Part shown: positions 1-12,719 of the stretch, piece by piece
Numbering within the stretch: the first letter of the stretch is position 1
How the letters are laid out: every line of letters begins with the position of its first letter
Assembly (NCBI GenBank): GCA_028564705.1
Contig: JAPXFQ010000899.1
Coordinates: 2,418,001-2,482,000 of the forward strand
DNA: 64,000 nt
Direction: 5' to 3'
DNA from: Apricaphanius iberus
Taxonomy: Eukaryota; Chordata; Actinopteri; Cyprinodontiformes; Aphaniidae
Program-made: the position numbers and the translations under genes
The notes under the pieces: generated by a model
Told to the model about the DNA's origin: nothing
The model's input: only the letters and a program-made list of their open reading frames with translations
Databases searched by the model: none

Positions 1-1636
1 TCAAAGTAGACTGTAAGTATGTTATAGAAAGTTACTTAATCAGTCATCATTGTAGGTACCAAACATTTCTAATGCTAAATAAGTGTTCTGTCTGTAGGAA
101 ACATCCCTGAGCAGGCAGCTTCATTTCCTACCTAAGAAAGGTGAGGAAAAATGACCAAAACTGCCAAACTATGAAATGATAGAGGTGCAAAGTGACCAGG
201 AGCCAGTAGTATGTGATGTTCAGTCTACTTTTTACTATAATATTTGTGTTTTTTATTCTTGTTCTATTGTGCTATTTTCTGGTTTTATGCAAACACTGGA
301 CACCACAGATCTGCCTCCATCTTATTAATCATTTTGCTCTGGCGTAAGTTTAAGAAATTAGACAAATCTGTGCTTAGTGTTGGTGCTCTGAGTATCACTT
401 CCTTAGAATGACAGCAAAAAGGGAATATTCCAGGGAAATTTGGGAATTAATTGTGGACTGAGACGTTATAAATAACCAACTTAGCGTCAATGCCCTCTCT
501 TCAATGAGGCTTCCATGTGTACTTTCCTACTTTTATAATTTCATCTTTGAATTATGAACTCAAGGCACCTCGTCTGTTTGACAGACACCCAGAAGTCTGT
601 GTTTATGCAACACAATATTGCAGCTGTTTCAGTTGGTTATGTGTTGAATTTTTGGACATCTGTAAATATATATAAAAAAACCTATTTGAATACCTAATTT
701 TGCATCAAGTCTTTGCTAAGTTGCTTAAATATATATCAATGCAAATGGTTAATACCTAAAGCAGAAGACTTTTTTATATTTTAATCACGATCACTTGAAA
801 TTGTTTAAGTAAAGTTTGCCTTCCTGGAAGCAAATTAGAAGAAATGAGGACTGACTAAAGGCTGTTGTATAGTGAATGGTTATAAATATATCATTGTCAG
901 GGTCCTGGGGTTCAAATATCAAACAAGCCCCTTGTTTAATCAACTTTACCTGTAGGATTACAACAACATAATTTAATGCTAAAAAAAATATTTCCTTTAA
1001 AACAAACAGAAACCAAATACGTAAGGCTGGCAGTGTTTCTATTAAAGCTGTCTGTTCCAACCGTTGCTGGGAGACAATGAAGGAAACCAACAGCGTGTAG
1101 ATTAATGGCTGCAGACAGCCTGACATCTGACAACAGGTGCTGGGAATTTAAATTATCCTCAACTGCCGGCTTTTTTTTCTCTGAGGGCTAAATTCAGCCA
1201 AGGCATCAGCCTGGAGCTGCTGTGAGCTATCTTAGGCTTGAGGATCGAAATACCGTTTTTTCCCTAATGTTTATCCCCTTTTCAGCCTGTCTTTTCAATA
1301 AAATTCAGGCAGGCTCCCTTTTCATTCTCCTCTGATGATGTGTACCTATTTCAATTAAAGGAATAAAACACCTCATAATATTTTGACCGTTTATTTGCTA
1401 CTGGGTTACATTTATTCATAGACAAATGTGAATATTAGAGGTTTAGATGTTAAGCAATTTATCGAGTACAGAATATCGAGTCTCAGCCTCTTGAATCATT
1501 TCAAAATGTTGTTATTTATACTAAAACTTTTAATTATATTTAGAATACCAAAATACATTAGTTTGTTAATTTTCCATCTCCGTTTTAAACACTTTCATTA
1601 ATTTGACCCCTTTTTCTTCATCTACCTGTCTATCAG
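1..1636 (+). other. Intron sequence upstream of first visible reticulon exon
   Basis: No coding exon is recognisable here. The stretch is AT-rich and ends in a splice acceptor at 1635-1636 feeding the first reticulon-domain exon, so at least its right part must be intron. The upstream exons lie left of the window, or a short alternative first exon is hidden here that I cannot recognise. Short open frames on the minus strand (for example 791-1126) have no family resemblance. Confidence 0.55.
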
Positions 1637-1844
1637 TAATGGACCTTATCTACTGGAAGGAGACAGAGAGAAGTGGCATGGTGCTCACAGCCTTGGTAGT
1701 GGGTTTACTCTCCCTGTTCCAGCTCAGCATCATCACTGTGATCTCCACAGTCTCCCTTGCAGTCATGTGCTTCACCATTTCTGTACGCATCTACTACCAG
1801 TTGCTCTACATCCTCAGCTGGGGGGACGGAGAGCATCCCTTCAA
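1637..1844 (+). CDS. rtn2: rtn2-like exon: start of reticulon domain, hairpin 1
   Basis: The acceptor AG is at 1635-1636 and the donor GTAAGA begins at 1845. The exon is 208 nt, the canonical first reticulon-domain exon. It starts inside a Val codon and ends inside the Lys codon of HPFK. It encodes the YWK motif and the first long hydrophobic hairpin. Confidence 0.92.
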
Positions 1845-4800
1845 GTAAGAGTATCTCCTTGTATCAAGGAATCAAATACATATATTTTATTTTTTGTTTG
1901 TTTAAGTTTATGTTACACTTTAAGTGAATAATTTGTCTTTCCCTTTTTTCGGTTTCTCTTAAGTTTTTATGAATGTCAAAATAGTTCAACTGAAGTAAAT
2001 CTTAGCTCTTTAATCAATATTTAGTAGAAAACAATAGCAATGACCCCAGTAAATAAAGAAAGTATTTGATGTCATGTTATTTACAAATGTTACACAAGTT
2101 TATTTAAATACATTTATGTATTTTTTAAATGAAAAAACGCACATTAGCCTCTTAAAACTTTGCCCTGTTACCTTCAAACAAGACAAAAATAAGTGTGGCC
2201 TCTCATTTATTTAACTACAAAGGTAAATTTTAACAGCTCAGCTTTAAAGCAAAATTAGGACAAATTCACTAAGTCAGGTTGCTTATCTTATCAGAACCAG
2301 AAAATAGCCCATTTTGTGGAAAAAGCTATTCCTTTGTTCAAAAATCAAGATTTAACAAAAACAACAGACACTGACTGTAGTGACTGCAGACCATAGTTTA
2401 AAATATACTTGATCAAAGTGCATTACAGATAACAAATGTATCCTGTTGTGATCCCTGTTGAGTTTCAGGTTTCATGCATTTAAATTCACTGTTAAGTTAT
2501 TCAAATAAGATTGTCAGATCCAGATAAATTAGTCCTACTGCTCGGTACTATCGCAGAGAGCAGCAGCAAAAATTTCAAACGTAAAAATCCCATAACACAG
2601 AACTCATGAAAATCCTATAGACTTCCTAAATTCATGATCTATGTAAGTTCTTCTCCATCATTAGTAATTAGTTTATTGTTAATTTTGTTTCCTGACCATG
2701 ATATTTACCCTATCCTTGAAATTACAGCTCTGGCTGCTAGGAGCTTCATGTTAAAGGCTCTACTGACATACACTCACCTGCAGCTTGGCATACTTTAACT
2801 GACTTTTTAAAATGACAGCAATAAAAAAAGCCATGGTGGTGGATGTGAAAAGAGGGTCTTGCTTAAGTTTTTACAATAACTTGAATTGAATTGTATTGAA
2901 CTTATAGGAGCCTTTGATAAACTCTTTTGTCCTTAGGAGACCCCAGTGTGAAAAACGTAAGTAATCCCAGCAGAGAAGCTTATGCCCTTTCATCGACCAG
3001 TGAAAGGTGTTGCGTGGAGTAGGCCTGAAATAGTGGTTAATGCTGTCTGCAGCTTTTGTTCTCTACAAATTAAACTCAAGGCTCAATTTTGTTGTTAGAT
3101 TTTTGATTTGTTTTTTGTTAGTAAGTCCAGAATGAAAACAGTGTGATTAATTAGAATATATCAAACTCCTCTTCACAAACTTCTCTGATGAGTCAGAATA
3201 CCAATAATGTAGTTAGCAAGCTAATCCTCCATGTTCTTGGATAACCTTTATGTGAAAAGCTTGTTGTGAAATACACTTGCTTATAAATTGTGGAAGTAGG
3301 CAGATTTATCTGAATATAGTTATTATGACAAATTATTCTCTATCAATGTTAATAATTGGCCATCAGTAAATCACAAAGATCCAGAGCACTCATTTTCATT
3401 TTTCAAGTAATTTATTCATAAACCAAAGAAAGGAAGCAAATCTATTCTATTTTATTACTCAAATTATGTCCTTGAATCCTGAAATGAATCTAATATTTAG
3501 GCATGAAGAATAGATCTAGGAAATACACATGCCTTCAAACCAGAGGTGTCCAACTTCAAGAACTGTTATGCTGCATGTTTTGGATGTGTCTCTACACCAA
3601 TACAGCTGATTCAAATGATTGAATTCGCTAGTAAGCATGTAATAAGTTGTGCAAGAACCTACTAATGCATTTTTTTGTTATATATATTTTATATTCAATC
3701 CTCAAAGCATCTAATAAATGCCAGTTATTGTATGTCACACATTTATAGGATTTACACTTAAAGTTACAGTTACAACTGTAAAATTACCTTTTTTTTTTAA
3801 ATCAGTTCTCTGAGGGGTCTAGGCATGTCTCCTTAGTAATAAGCTCAGCAAAGAAGTGTTTTATTTGAGTTACAAAATGTATTGGTTTATTAATGATTGT
3901 GGTTTTCCATCAGGTCATACTTGGATCTGGACATCAGTATCAGAGGAGAGCAGGCTGACATATACATGCAAAAAGCCATTGTTCTGGCTCTGTCTGCTGT
4001 TGATACCCTAAAGAGGTTGTTTTTCGTAGATAATCTTTTTGAATCCCTCAAGGTTGGTTTGGCTTGTCAATTTAATTCATCTATCTGTTGTTGTTTTTTT
4101 TGTGGTATTTCTGTTTATGTGGATTTTGTGTGTGTATAGCTATTTCATATTCTAGTATGAGCAACTATCATAATGATCAATTTGGTAAGCCCTCACTATC
4201 CCAAACATTGTTGTGGCTCTGTAGTCATTTTGCTTGTATAATCAGGCATCCCCCTATCATTCCAGCTCTCTAGTTCCCCAATCAACAACATTGTTAGGCC
4301 CATCCTCAGTGACTCAGTGAGGTGGATGATGTTTCTAAATAGTGCTTAAACAAAGACAGCAGCTGTCAGTTACTATAATACTATAATTTTAGAGAATGAT
4401 TTAATCTTTTGTCCTGTGTTTGTATCTGTTTTGAAAACATTCACAAGACAAGAGATTATTTATTTTTCATACATTTTGAAATGTAAATTTCTTGTATTTT
4501 TGTCCATAAATTATGACTTTTTTCCCCTTTTTTTGTTAACTTTTACCATGGTAGTAAGTAAGCTGATTTAATAGTCCTTTTACTCAGTTCTCATCCCATT
4601 TTGTTCTTGGGGTAGCATTTTAGTCATTAACTTTGGAAAGAATAGAAATATTTATAGAAAATGTGACTCCAGGGTAGCATGAGCCCCTTAATCCATGAAA
4701 CTCTTGGTGACCCTGTTCGAATGCTAAATGATACACACGAGTCAGCTCACAGAGACCCCCGGAATAAGATGGAGTCTTTTTGCATGCGAGACAGTGTTGT

Positions 4801-6363
4801 CCCATATCATATTAACTTGATCCTGTAACCAAGACTGAGACACTGACAGACATAGATACTGTTACTGATATGTCTAAAACTAGGCAATCTAGGGCAATTT
4901 AATAGAATGTTACCCTGGACTAATTGCACATGTTTATAGAGGGACATTTTTTTTTACAGTTTCTTTTTCTGTTTTTGTCTTTTCTAGTTGCTGTTTCTGA
5001 TGTATCTCGTCACATACCTGGGAGCCCTTTGCAATGGCCTTACCATTCTCATCATCAGTAAGAAACTGTAATCATCACATAAAAGACATAAAATTTATTT
5101 AAAAACAATTGGGTTCACACATGCACTATTTCTTCTTTTCCTCACAGGTGTGATTGCTGTCTTTTCTTTGCCTCTTTTGTATGAAAGACGGCAGGTAATA
5201 ATTTGTACATACCCACATCAATGTTATTGTAACACAACAGATTCATATATTTTTTTAACAAACTGCGACGTTATAGGAGCAAGTGGATGGCTTTATTGGA
5301 ACATTTCAGGCCCAAATTGACAACGTCAAGGACTTGTGAGTATGGCGCCATCTTTTGACAATAGGTTGCAAATACAATTGTAATCTTCAGACCTAATTTT
5401 TTCAGATTCTCAAACACATTTTGAAATATATTTAATATGCTAAGTACTTGAGATGACCTCAGTAAATGTATAAAAAAACTATCTTCATTTAATCTATGGG
5501 AAAAATTAATTGTCCCTGAACCAAATAGCTGATTGTGCCACCCTTGGCAGCATTGAACATTTGTAATAACTGGTCATGAGTCTTTTACTGTATATTGCTG
5601 TGTGACAATTCTGGCCCATCAATGCTTTAATTCCGCAAGCTCAAATTAATTAGAGTTTTTTAAAGCTTTAAAGGCATGTTAAGGGTCATGGAGCAGAATC
5701 TCAATCAGACTGTAATCCACACTTTGACTCTGTTAATCAAAAATCTGGTTTATGTGACAGATCACACACATTTAACACAGGTTCAGTTTCATTGAATACC
5801 ATTCCAGAAGTTCTAATAAACAGCAAGTTTTTTTTTTCAGGTTATAAAGTTTCCTTTTTTTACATCTTTTAACCCTCTTTGTGTTTTCAGACAAGTTCTG
5901 TTTAAGTGGGTTCTTGATTCTACATGTCTGGCATTAAATCAATCTGGCAATCAAACATGTATTTGGCTACTAAACTGAAGCTATTTTTTCCAAGATAGAA
6001 TTTAATTAATTAAGTAATTAATGGTTTAACATGGGAGGAATAGCTTTTTCACATAGGGATATTGTAGTTTGGATAGCCTTGTAAAAAAGAATATCCTCAC
6101 TTGAAAGCTGTGTTTGTCATTCACACGGATTATCTGTATCTAATATTACATTTAATTTGACAATCTGAAATAGGTAAATGTAACAACAACAAAGCTCTGT
6201 TTAGAGCTAAGTTGTATTGTTGGTCTTTGGGCATGCTGTAAAAGCATAGCCTTGCAGACACTAACCCCTCCTCTTTCTCTCCCATAGCCTGCGAAGACTT
6301 GCCCAAGGTGGCGGCCCTCCTCCTGACACAACCCCTGGTGGTGCCAAACCAAAAACCCAGTAA
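1637..6363 (+). CDS. rtn2: Reticulon family protein, RTN2-like (3' part of gene, six exons)
   Basis: Reticulons are ER membrane proteins that insert hydrophobic hairpins to curve membranes and build tubular ER. Six exons join in frame: 1637-1844, 3914-4052, 4988-5057, 5148-5194, 5277-5335, 6288-6363. They give the last 199 residues, a complete reticulon-homology domain. Counting from the first visible residue, hairpin 1 spans about 15-60, the hydrophilic inter-hairpin (Nogo-66-like) loop 61-116, and hairpin 2 about 117-151. The first five exon lengths (208, 139, 70, 47, 59) match the conserved reticulon gene structure. The opening DLIYWKETERSGMV, GDG in the loop and YLDLDISIRGEQ resemble RTN2 more than RTN1, 3 or 4, so the paralogue call is an inference. 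The C-terminus KPKTQ fits the KxKxx ER-retrieval pattern. The N-terminal, isoform-specific part is outside the window. rhou follows in tandem 6.6 kb downstream. Confidence 0.88.
3536..3625 (+). repeat. hAT-like teleost MITE fragment in reticulon intron
   Basis: The stretch from GAGGTGTCCAACTTCAAG through CTGATTCAAATGATTGAATT resembles, from memory, the common fish repeat reading 'gtccaac...cctgcatgtttt...gtttcc...ctgattcaaatga'. It lies in the 2.07-kb intron after the first visible exon. A related, longer copy lies at 62500-62665. Confidence 0.45.
3914..4052 (+). CDS. rtn2: rtn2-like exon: inter-hairpin loop
   Basis: The acceptor CAG ends at 3913 and the donor GTTGGT begins at 4053. The 139-nt exon completes the split Lys codon, then encodes SYLDLDISIRGEQ through LRRLF-like KRLFFVDNLFESLK. 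This is the loop between the two membrane hairpins. Confidence 0.92.
4988..5057 (+). CDS. rtn2: rtn2-like exon: first half of hairpin 2
   Basis: The acceptor TTTCTAG ends at 4987 and the donor GTAAGA begins at 5058. The 70-nt exon encodes LLFLMYLVTYLGALCNGLTI and following residues. The TYLGALCNGLT segment is the reticulon signature (T-Y/F-V/L-GA-x-NGLT). Confidence 0.93.
5148..5194 (+). CDS. rtn2: rtn2-like exon: second half of hairpin 2
   Basis: The acceptor CACAG ends at 5147 and the donor GTAATA begins at 5195. The 47-nt exon encodes VIAVFSLPLLYERRQ, matching the conserved SLPLLYE/SVPVIYE segment of reticulons. The preceding intron is only 90 bp and the following one 82 bp. Confidence 0.92.
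5277..5335 (+). CDS. rtn2: rtn2-like exon: post-hairpin amphipathic segment
   Basis: The acceptor TATAG ends at 5276 and the donor GTGAGT begins at 5336. The 59-nt exon encodes EQVDGFIGTFQAQIDNVKD, equivalent to the QAQIDxYLGL segment of mammalian reticulons. Confidence 0.9.
5530..5760 (-). mobile_element. Tc1-like transposon remnant in reticulon intron
   Basis: The order of words 'gcagc...ataactggtcatgagtcttttac...tgtgtgacaattctggccca...gcatgttaagggtcatg...aatctcaatcag' matches, by recall, the reverse complement of a Tc1-like transposase gene found throughout teleosts. It is strongly diverged, has no open frame, and occupies the middle of the last reticulon intron. Confidence 0.5.
6288..6363 (+). 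CDS. rtn2: rtn2-like terminal coding exon
   Basis: The acceptor CCCATAG ends at 6287. The exon encodes LRRLAQ followed by a low-complexity Gly/Pro tail and KPKTQ, then stop TAA at 6361-6363. The KxKxx ending is seen directly; ER retrieval is inferred from the family. Confidence 0.87.
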
Positions 6364-6970
6364 AATCTCATGGACAACAATTTTAGAAGAACCTTCAATA
6401 GTTGCAGATTGTCACTCAATGTCTTACTCAGCAGTCTGTCCCCAAGACCTCCAGTGGATGGCGCTGCAGAAACTGGGAACCCAAACGAAAGAGCAATGAT
6501 GTACTGTATACTCAAACTATTTGGGTTAGAAGATACTCCCCAAAGGTTCTTAAGATGAAGTCAAAGTTTATGAGTTCCGTGAGAAAACGTCACTCTGATG
6601 TCACAGGGTAACACCGTGTTTGGAAACATAATTTTAGCGTGTAATAAAAGAGGTTTAATGAGCATCTTAGATAGAGCTGTAGTAAGAATGTGTGCTGAAG
6701 AATACAAGTGGGAAATTTCACACCCTTACCCACTCCTGAAACTGAGGAAGCCAGTTAATCATTCAGGTGATTTAATGTATGAGAGGACAAAAACAGGGAT
6801 CATCATGGCAGCATAAAATGACCACATCTGCATTTCTGATGCATTTTCATTCTCACCACTGTTTATCTGCATGAATGGCTGTTTGTTTCAAATGTGTGCA
6901 TTACTTCTGGCAAACTTACTTAAACTGACGTGGTTTCCCCCAATTAAAGTCAAATTTGTTCTTTTTTTTC
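6364..6970 (+). terminator. rtn2: Reticulon 3'UTR with polyadenylation signal candidate
   Basis: Sequence after the TAA stop is non-repetitive 3'UTR. An ATTAAA at 6943-6948 is followed within about 20 nt by a T-rich tract (GTTCTTTTTTTTCTGT), a plausible cleavage and polyadenylation site. The UTR end is an inference; another AATAAA cluster lies at about 9450-9465. Confidence 0.45.
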
Positions 6971-8040
6971 TGTAAAATGTTCATTCCTTTTCCACCGAGG
7001 CCTCATTCGCTTTCATTTACACTTAATTTACTTTTGATTTTGCTTTTACCGTTTAGGTGTAATGGAAAGCAGAAAGATTGATGGGATTTGCAATAATTTG
7101 CTCAAATTGATGCATCTGAAGTGGAAGCCAAAACAAATGCTCAGACATTCTGACAGTGTTCTCCAGCAGCTTATAAACTGCTGAGCAAGTGAAATACAGC
7201 AGTTGCCTTTCTACAGGTGTTTGTGCATGATATCATTCACGGTATGGTGTGACTACAGTATTATATATACATGTGTACGCAGGATCTTAAACAGAAATAT
7301 AACTAAATTAATTTCAAGAATTCTAAAAGTATTCAGGATGCTCAGGTACTTAAACCCAAACTTTCTTTCAACTAATGCTTCAAAAGCATAATCTTAGTCC
7401 GATGCCTTACTATTACTTAGCCGGTGCATCCTAAAGAGAAGTTTAGATGTGTTAGTAGATATAAACCCAAATATGATGGCCTGTAAGCCTTGGACATGGT
7501 GATGCCTATAAATGACCCTTAGTAGTAGAACACACATCTTTTTCCTTGTGTTTTTGGTGTCAGGGGTTCTAACCAGCGGTTCTGTTTCTTGCAGTGATGA
7601 ACTTCAGTAAAAAAGAACTGATGCATCAGTTAAGTTATTTTACATTTCATATTGTTACAAATGAAACACTGGTGATTTAGTTAGGCCTATTTCAGAAAAT
7701 CTCAGCAGGTGTATCTGTATTTAACAAAGTATGGGAATTTAGAATTCCAGTGAAACTCTCTTAAAACAAAAGTGGAATGATTCATAAAATGTAAATGAAT
7801 ACAGTTTAGAAATGCCCAAATTCATTAAAAATATGGAAAGGAAAGATGAAATCGTAAAAGCCTAAAGGTTTATTGTAGTTTCATTCTGAATTTAATGCTA
7901 TTGTTAAGTTTCAAAAAGGTTGAGCCACAAGTATGTTTACTGTGAGTATTTGGGATGTTTTAAAAGAGTCAGCTGTACAGTAGTTATGAGATCAAAAAGT
8001 CTCTAGTTCTTTATTCATTGGACTCAGCAGTTTTAGAATT
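6971..8040. other. Intergenic, nothing recognised
   Basis: AT-rich sequence between the reticulon 3' end and the palindromes. I see no exon-like open frame, no repeat family I can name, and no RNA gene. Confidence 0.5.
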
Positions 8041-8130
8041 TCTCATTCACTTGTCAATTTTGACAAGTGAATGAGATGTTATGTTCATGTTATATTCATG
8101 TCATGTTAAATTCATGACATGAATTTAACA
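8041..8130. repeat. Two adjacent perfect palindromes
   Basis: Palindrome 1 has 17-bp arms at 8041-8057 and 8060-8076 around a TT spacer. Palindrome 2 has 13-bp arms at 8104-8116 and 8118-8130 around a single A. Between them are imperfect direct repeats of TTATGTTCATG type (8077-8104). Both were read directly from the sequence and are perfectly complementary. Confidence 0.9.
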
Positions 8131-8286
8131 CTTATTTTTTACTAGACAAGCTGTGATATGAGTAGGATGCAAAATGGTATAATTTTTCTGGAAAAAATGC
8201 AACAGATTCCTTGACAAAGTTGCATGAAAACCAGCATTACTCCAAAACATGTGCTCAATGTACTACTCTGTAATGGCGTCTAGATG

Positions 8287-9080
8287 TATAGTGCCTTGCA
8301 ACCCACTGAACCTATTCACATTTTTAAGCTATAATCACCTTCAGTGTTTTCTGTTTTTTTTATTTTTTGTGATAGACCATCTTAAAAGAGCTCAAGCTAA
8401 GTTTGAATAGATAGACCCTCTGTGAAAATTGGTTTAAAGTCTTGCTACAGATTCTTAGCTGGATTTCAGCTCCATTTTGGTGTTATCAAACCAGAGCATG
8501 TTCTTCCACATTTACATTTCATTGTGCGAAACTTGAAATAGGGATTTTATATGGCTTTCTTAAACAATGATTTTCTTTTTCTTTCTACCCTTACATAAAA
8601 AAATATACATATCCTCCCACCTGAGCTGTGTATCCTTCCAGCTCCTCCAGAGTTATCATGAGCCCCTCGACTTCTTCTGATTAATACTCTCCTTGTCTGA
8701 CCTGTCAGCTGAAGTGGTTGTACATGTCTTGGTAGGTTTGCAGTCGTGTCAAGCTTGCTGAATCTGCTTTAAGCTCCTTCTTAGCTTTATCCCTGACATG
8801 CTTGCTGTGTTCCTTCATATTCATGATGCCAATTCACAAATGATGCACTGCTTTGTAGTTGTCTATTACATAAAATCTCTATAAAAACATAGGAAACTGT
8901 GGTTGTAATGTCATCAAATATAGCCTCTACCAAATGGCTCCAAATGCTTCTTTTGCTTGCATTTTGAATGTTGGCATTAAAGATGAAGAAAATTTCAGGC
9001 TTTGTTTTCAACTTTTGCCTCAGTCTCAACTGAACACTTATTTTGATGCAGCTTTCTGCATCTTTTCTTACAATTGGACA
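8287..9080 (-). mobile_element. Tc1-like transposon remnant, minus orientation
   Basis: It starts with AGTGCCTTGCAA, like the terminus of a widespread fish Tc1-like element, and continues with 'gatagacca', 'ccagagcatgttcttccaca', 'cccacctgagctgtg', 'cagctcctccagagttatcatg', 'catgtcttggtaggtttgcag' and 'ttatccctgac...gtgttcctt'. These are reverse-complement transposase landmarks in the correct order. Frameshifts and stops are abundant. The right terminus is not clear. Confidence 0.7.
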
Positions 9081-12000
9081 AACCAGTTTTAACTTTCACT
9101 CATAAAATTCATATAAGCTTAGTTTACCGACAAAGGGATTCCAGCAATTATGCCTATAAACATGTTTCTGTTTCTGGAATTAAAATTTGCTTTTTCTTTC
9201 TCTCAAAAACAACACTAATACTTCCTGGTTTGGTCACTTGAACTATTCCAATAAGTAAAGCATTAAAAATATTGTCCTCATTTTATGTTTTGTTATTTAC
9301 ATTTTACCCGGCATATCAACCCCTCTGGATACAGGGTTGTAACTCCAAACCTGAAGTGACATTTAGTCCTTTTTAAACCAATGTTATGCATTGTAGTTGT
9401 ACACCAATTATTTTGTATTCTGGATGACCAGACTTTTATCCTTTGAAAAATAAACAAATAAAACACTTTCTTTGTATGAGTTTTTTCCCCCCCCAGATGT
9501 TATATAAAGGAACCTTCAGAAGTTATCACATGTGACACATAACTGAATAAATCTATACTTCAGTCAAAACGGTTTTAAACTAAATGTATAAATCTCCAAT
9601 TACCATAACAATTTAAAGTAATTATTTCTGCTGGTATGACCCTTTTCTTAGATCTCCCCCCTTCTTTACGAGCAATGGTATGGAATTCCTGAGGATAAAG
9701 GACCAGTAGCAAAGACCACCCAGAACAAAAACAGAGACATTATGATGAATGTAACACTGTTAAGTACAGGTAGAATTAAGAGCGCCAGAGCTACATAAGC
9801 TACAGTGAAAGTTGGTTGAGTGAGTTTGGATTTAATGCTCTATTTGACAATGACTTGTCAAGGTGCTGAGGAAAAGTAGCCTACTGATGGATGAGATAAG
9901 TTTAGCTGTGGTCCTGAGCAGTTTGATCGTGGGACCACCCTGAACCTTTTTTCCCCTGATGTAGGAAAATCTCCTCCAACACTTTATTTAAACATAAAGA
10001 ATCGGTTGCACAGTGGCATCATTCATTTCAAGCACTTCTGAAATAAATCCAATTTTGCATTGATAATGTGCAAATATGTTTCAAATGCAAGACACCTCAT
10101 TTGTATGTTGTATTTTGTATGTTTTGGAAGGATATTATTAATATTGGCTTCTCAATATACAACCATAATCTAAGTACAGTGCCCTTCAAAATATATTCAT
10201 CCTTGCATCCTCCTCTTTACATGTGAAGGGAAATAAACTCAACCAACCTATTTTTCCTGCTGTTTAGGTTGTTTTTAACTTCTCAGGTTACAAAGGAATA
10301 ATTATAGAGACTCAGATCAATTTAATAAAATTGTTTCATTTACATTTATTACATGTGTTACCAATAATTTAGCAAAACAGGTAAAAGAACAGTATTCACG
10401 CAGTATTATTTAGTTTCTTGGTCTAACAAGCAACATAGAGTGACAAACAGTAGATTGCAATGTGAGATTCAATGTCCCACAAATGACAAACGTGATAGGG
10501 AACTGAAAGTGGAAACCCACACTGTAGTTTTGGGGCAAATATTCTGAAAATCTTATTTTACAGAAGAGCTATTAACTTTTAAGTAACTACAACTATTAAC
10601 TAAGCTATTAAAATTGTATTGCAGGATTCAGAAAAACACTGCAGGTTAATCAGAGACACTAATATATAAAATGTAAATCCATCAGAAGCCAGACTTTGGA
10701 GCCATTATGTGGCATTAAATTTAGTTTGGTTATGCAGCATCAAAAAAAATATGGATCTAATACTATACAGACCATTTTAACCAGATACAAGAGATGTGAC
10801 AGATGCTGTAAAGAAAGAAGACTGTGGACACTTGTCCTTCAATACTCCTTTATCATTCCTACATATTAGAGCTGGAAAGAAAAGGCATTTTATTTTCTTT
10901 GGGATGTCAAAATTCTACACAAACTATGTTTGTATTTTGCAAAGCAGCCTTTAAGTAAATGTTTAAATCTTGTTTAATTAAGCTGTCATGATACGTTCAA
11001 CGCAGATGATGCAGAAGATTTACTCGGGGCAAAGGTGGCTTGAAACAATTCAAAATGTAAAAAATTGACCCCATCTTAGTTTAATACCTGCATTTTATTT
11101 TCGTTTTGCTGTAGGCACCAGGTGGCGCCAAAGCTCCAAGCGTTTCACTTCTAAAATCAACCATTTTGTCTGATATGGACTGAGGAGGTGAAACATGATC
11201 AACATGAGTTACATGACAGTTTTTGAAAACACCCAATCAGGGGGCCAGTCCCTTTAGATCAGTCTATCACTTAGTTCCTTTTATACAGACTCATCTGGTT
11301 TAAAATAGATCATGGGGTCGAAGTCAGGACTAGGTTTCAGTTTATATGACATTTTGAAAATTAACATCCAGGTTGTCTATGTAGCATGTCACCGAGGACA
11401 AGTAGGGACTTGCCTGGCCCAGATCAAACACACTGACCTCACACCAGTTGTGTCATTGGGTTGTAGTTTAACTACTTGATCCAAACAACTGAGATAAGTT
11501 AGGCAAACCGTTAAAATAAAGGCAAACAAACAAAGGTATGGTAGAGCTAGCTTGTAGTCTATAAGCACACTAAAGTCCTATTTAGAGCCCCCAGTCTGGG
11601 GGGGGGGTGGTGGGGGTGGTGGTTAATGTTTAATAGAAATATCAAATATTAGAAATATGTTTCTATTAATGGGAGCTAGAGATTAGAGTGATGGCAAGGA
11701 GGCATTCCAAACTCTGAGACCTGAAACTTGAAATGTTTGATTTCTGTAACCAGTGAAGAACTATCAATTGATTATTGAGCAGGGTATAAATACTTTTTAA
11801 CACAATTTATATACAATTCATAGTAAAGATTAAGGAAAACACATACACTTCAACTTAGTGCTTCTTGATTTAAGAGTGTCCACAGTTGAAGTGGGCGGCA
11901 CTGAAAATGAAACTGTCAGCAAGCAAAAAAAAAGGGGTAAAAACAAACTTTGCTATTCTGTGTGTCAACGTGAGACGATAGTTAATAAAAAGCAACAAAG

Positions 12001-12570
12001 AATGAACATAATGAAGATAAAAACAGATACCTTATTTTTACAATTTTTAAATTTTACATTGTTTTATCATCCATTGGGTGAGGCTGTCTCAATTCTTATT
12101 AAATAACAAGCTTATTAGTAGAAATATTTCTTAATCTAAATTTGATTGACGTATGGATATTTTCTGACTTAACTGTATGTCCAAAAAAGTAAACCTTTTG
12201 TTCTACTGCAGATTCAGAAAAGTGTATGATTTAGAACTAATCTATAAATTTCATATTATATAAAATTCATATTTATCTGAGTTTTATGCAACACACAAAC
12301 TCCGACATCACCATAATCAATGTGAGGTGAGACGTGTTTATAACAGGATTTATGGTTTGCTTTTCTTTTAGTTTAAATGAAAAGGATTATTTATTTGGTA
12401 AAAATGGTTTTCATTTAAGTTTTTTATTAATATGTTAAATCTGGAAGAGCAAGTTCTCTCTGGGATATTGTAAGTACAGCATAAAAAAATATTTTATTTA
12501 TTTATTTAAAAAATAATGCTGGGAATGTAGATATATTCATTATTGGCTGACAAGTGAACTCTTAACACAA
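9081..12570. other. Intergenic between reticulon and rhou
   Basis: Mostly unique AT-rich DNA. AGTGCCCTTCAAAATATATTCAT near 10175 may be a solo Tc1-like terminus. A G-rich tract lies at 11598-11623. There is no credible exon. Short open frames such as 11858-12106 have low-complexity or random composition. Confidence 0.45.
11598..11623 (+). repeat. G-rich tract with G-quadruplex potential
   Basis: A run of ten G is followed by TGGTGGGGGTGGTGG. Four G-runs with short loops can be drawn on the plus strand, so quadruplex formation is possible. No function is implied. Confidence 0.6.
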
Positions 12571-12719
12571 GTTGGGCACAAAAACAACAGTGGTGGTGGT
12601 GTGGTGGCTTGTGGGTAAAGGTGTTAACTGCAGACAGGCTCCCAAATTAACTTGTGTTTAGGGCCCCTTCACCCTTGGGCCGGCCCTGGTGGGTGGGATT
12701 AGTCAAATTACTCGACAAA

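Noticed and set aside
791..1133. Minus-strand open frames (111 and 65 codons)
   Set aside because: Intronic position, no family resemblance, no splice context.
6299..6816. Several short plus-strand frames after the reticulon stop
   Set aside because: They overlap the terminal exon in other frames or lie in its 3'UTR; no independent support.
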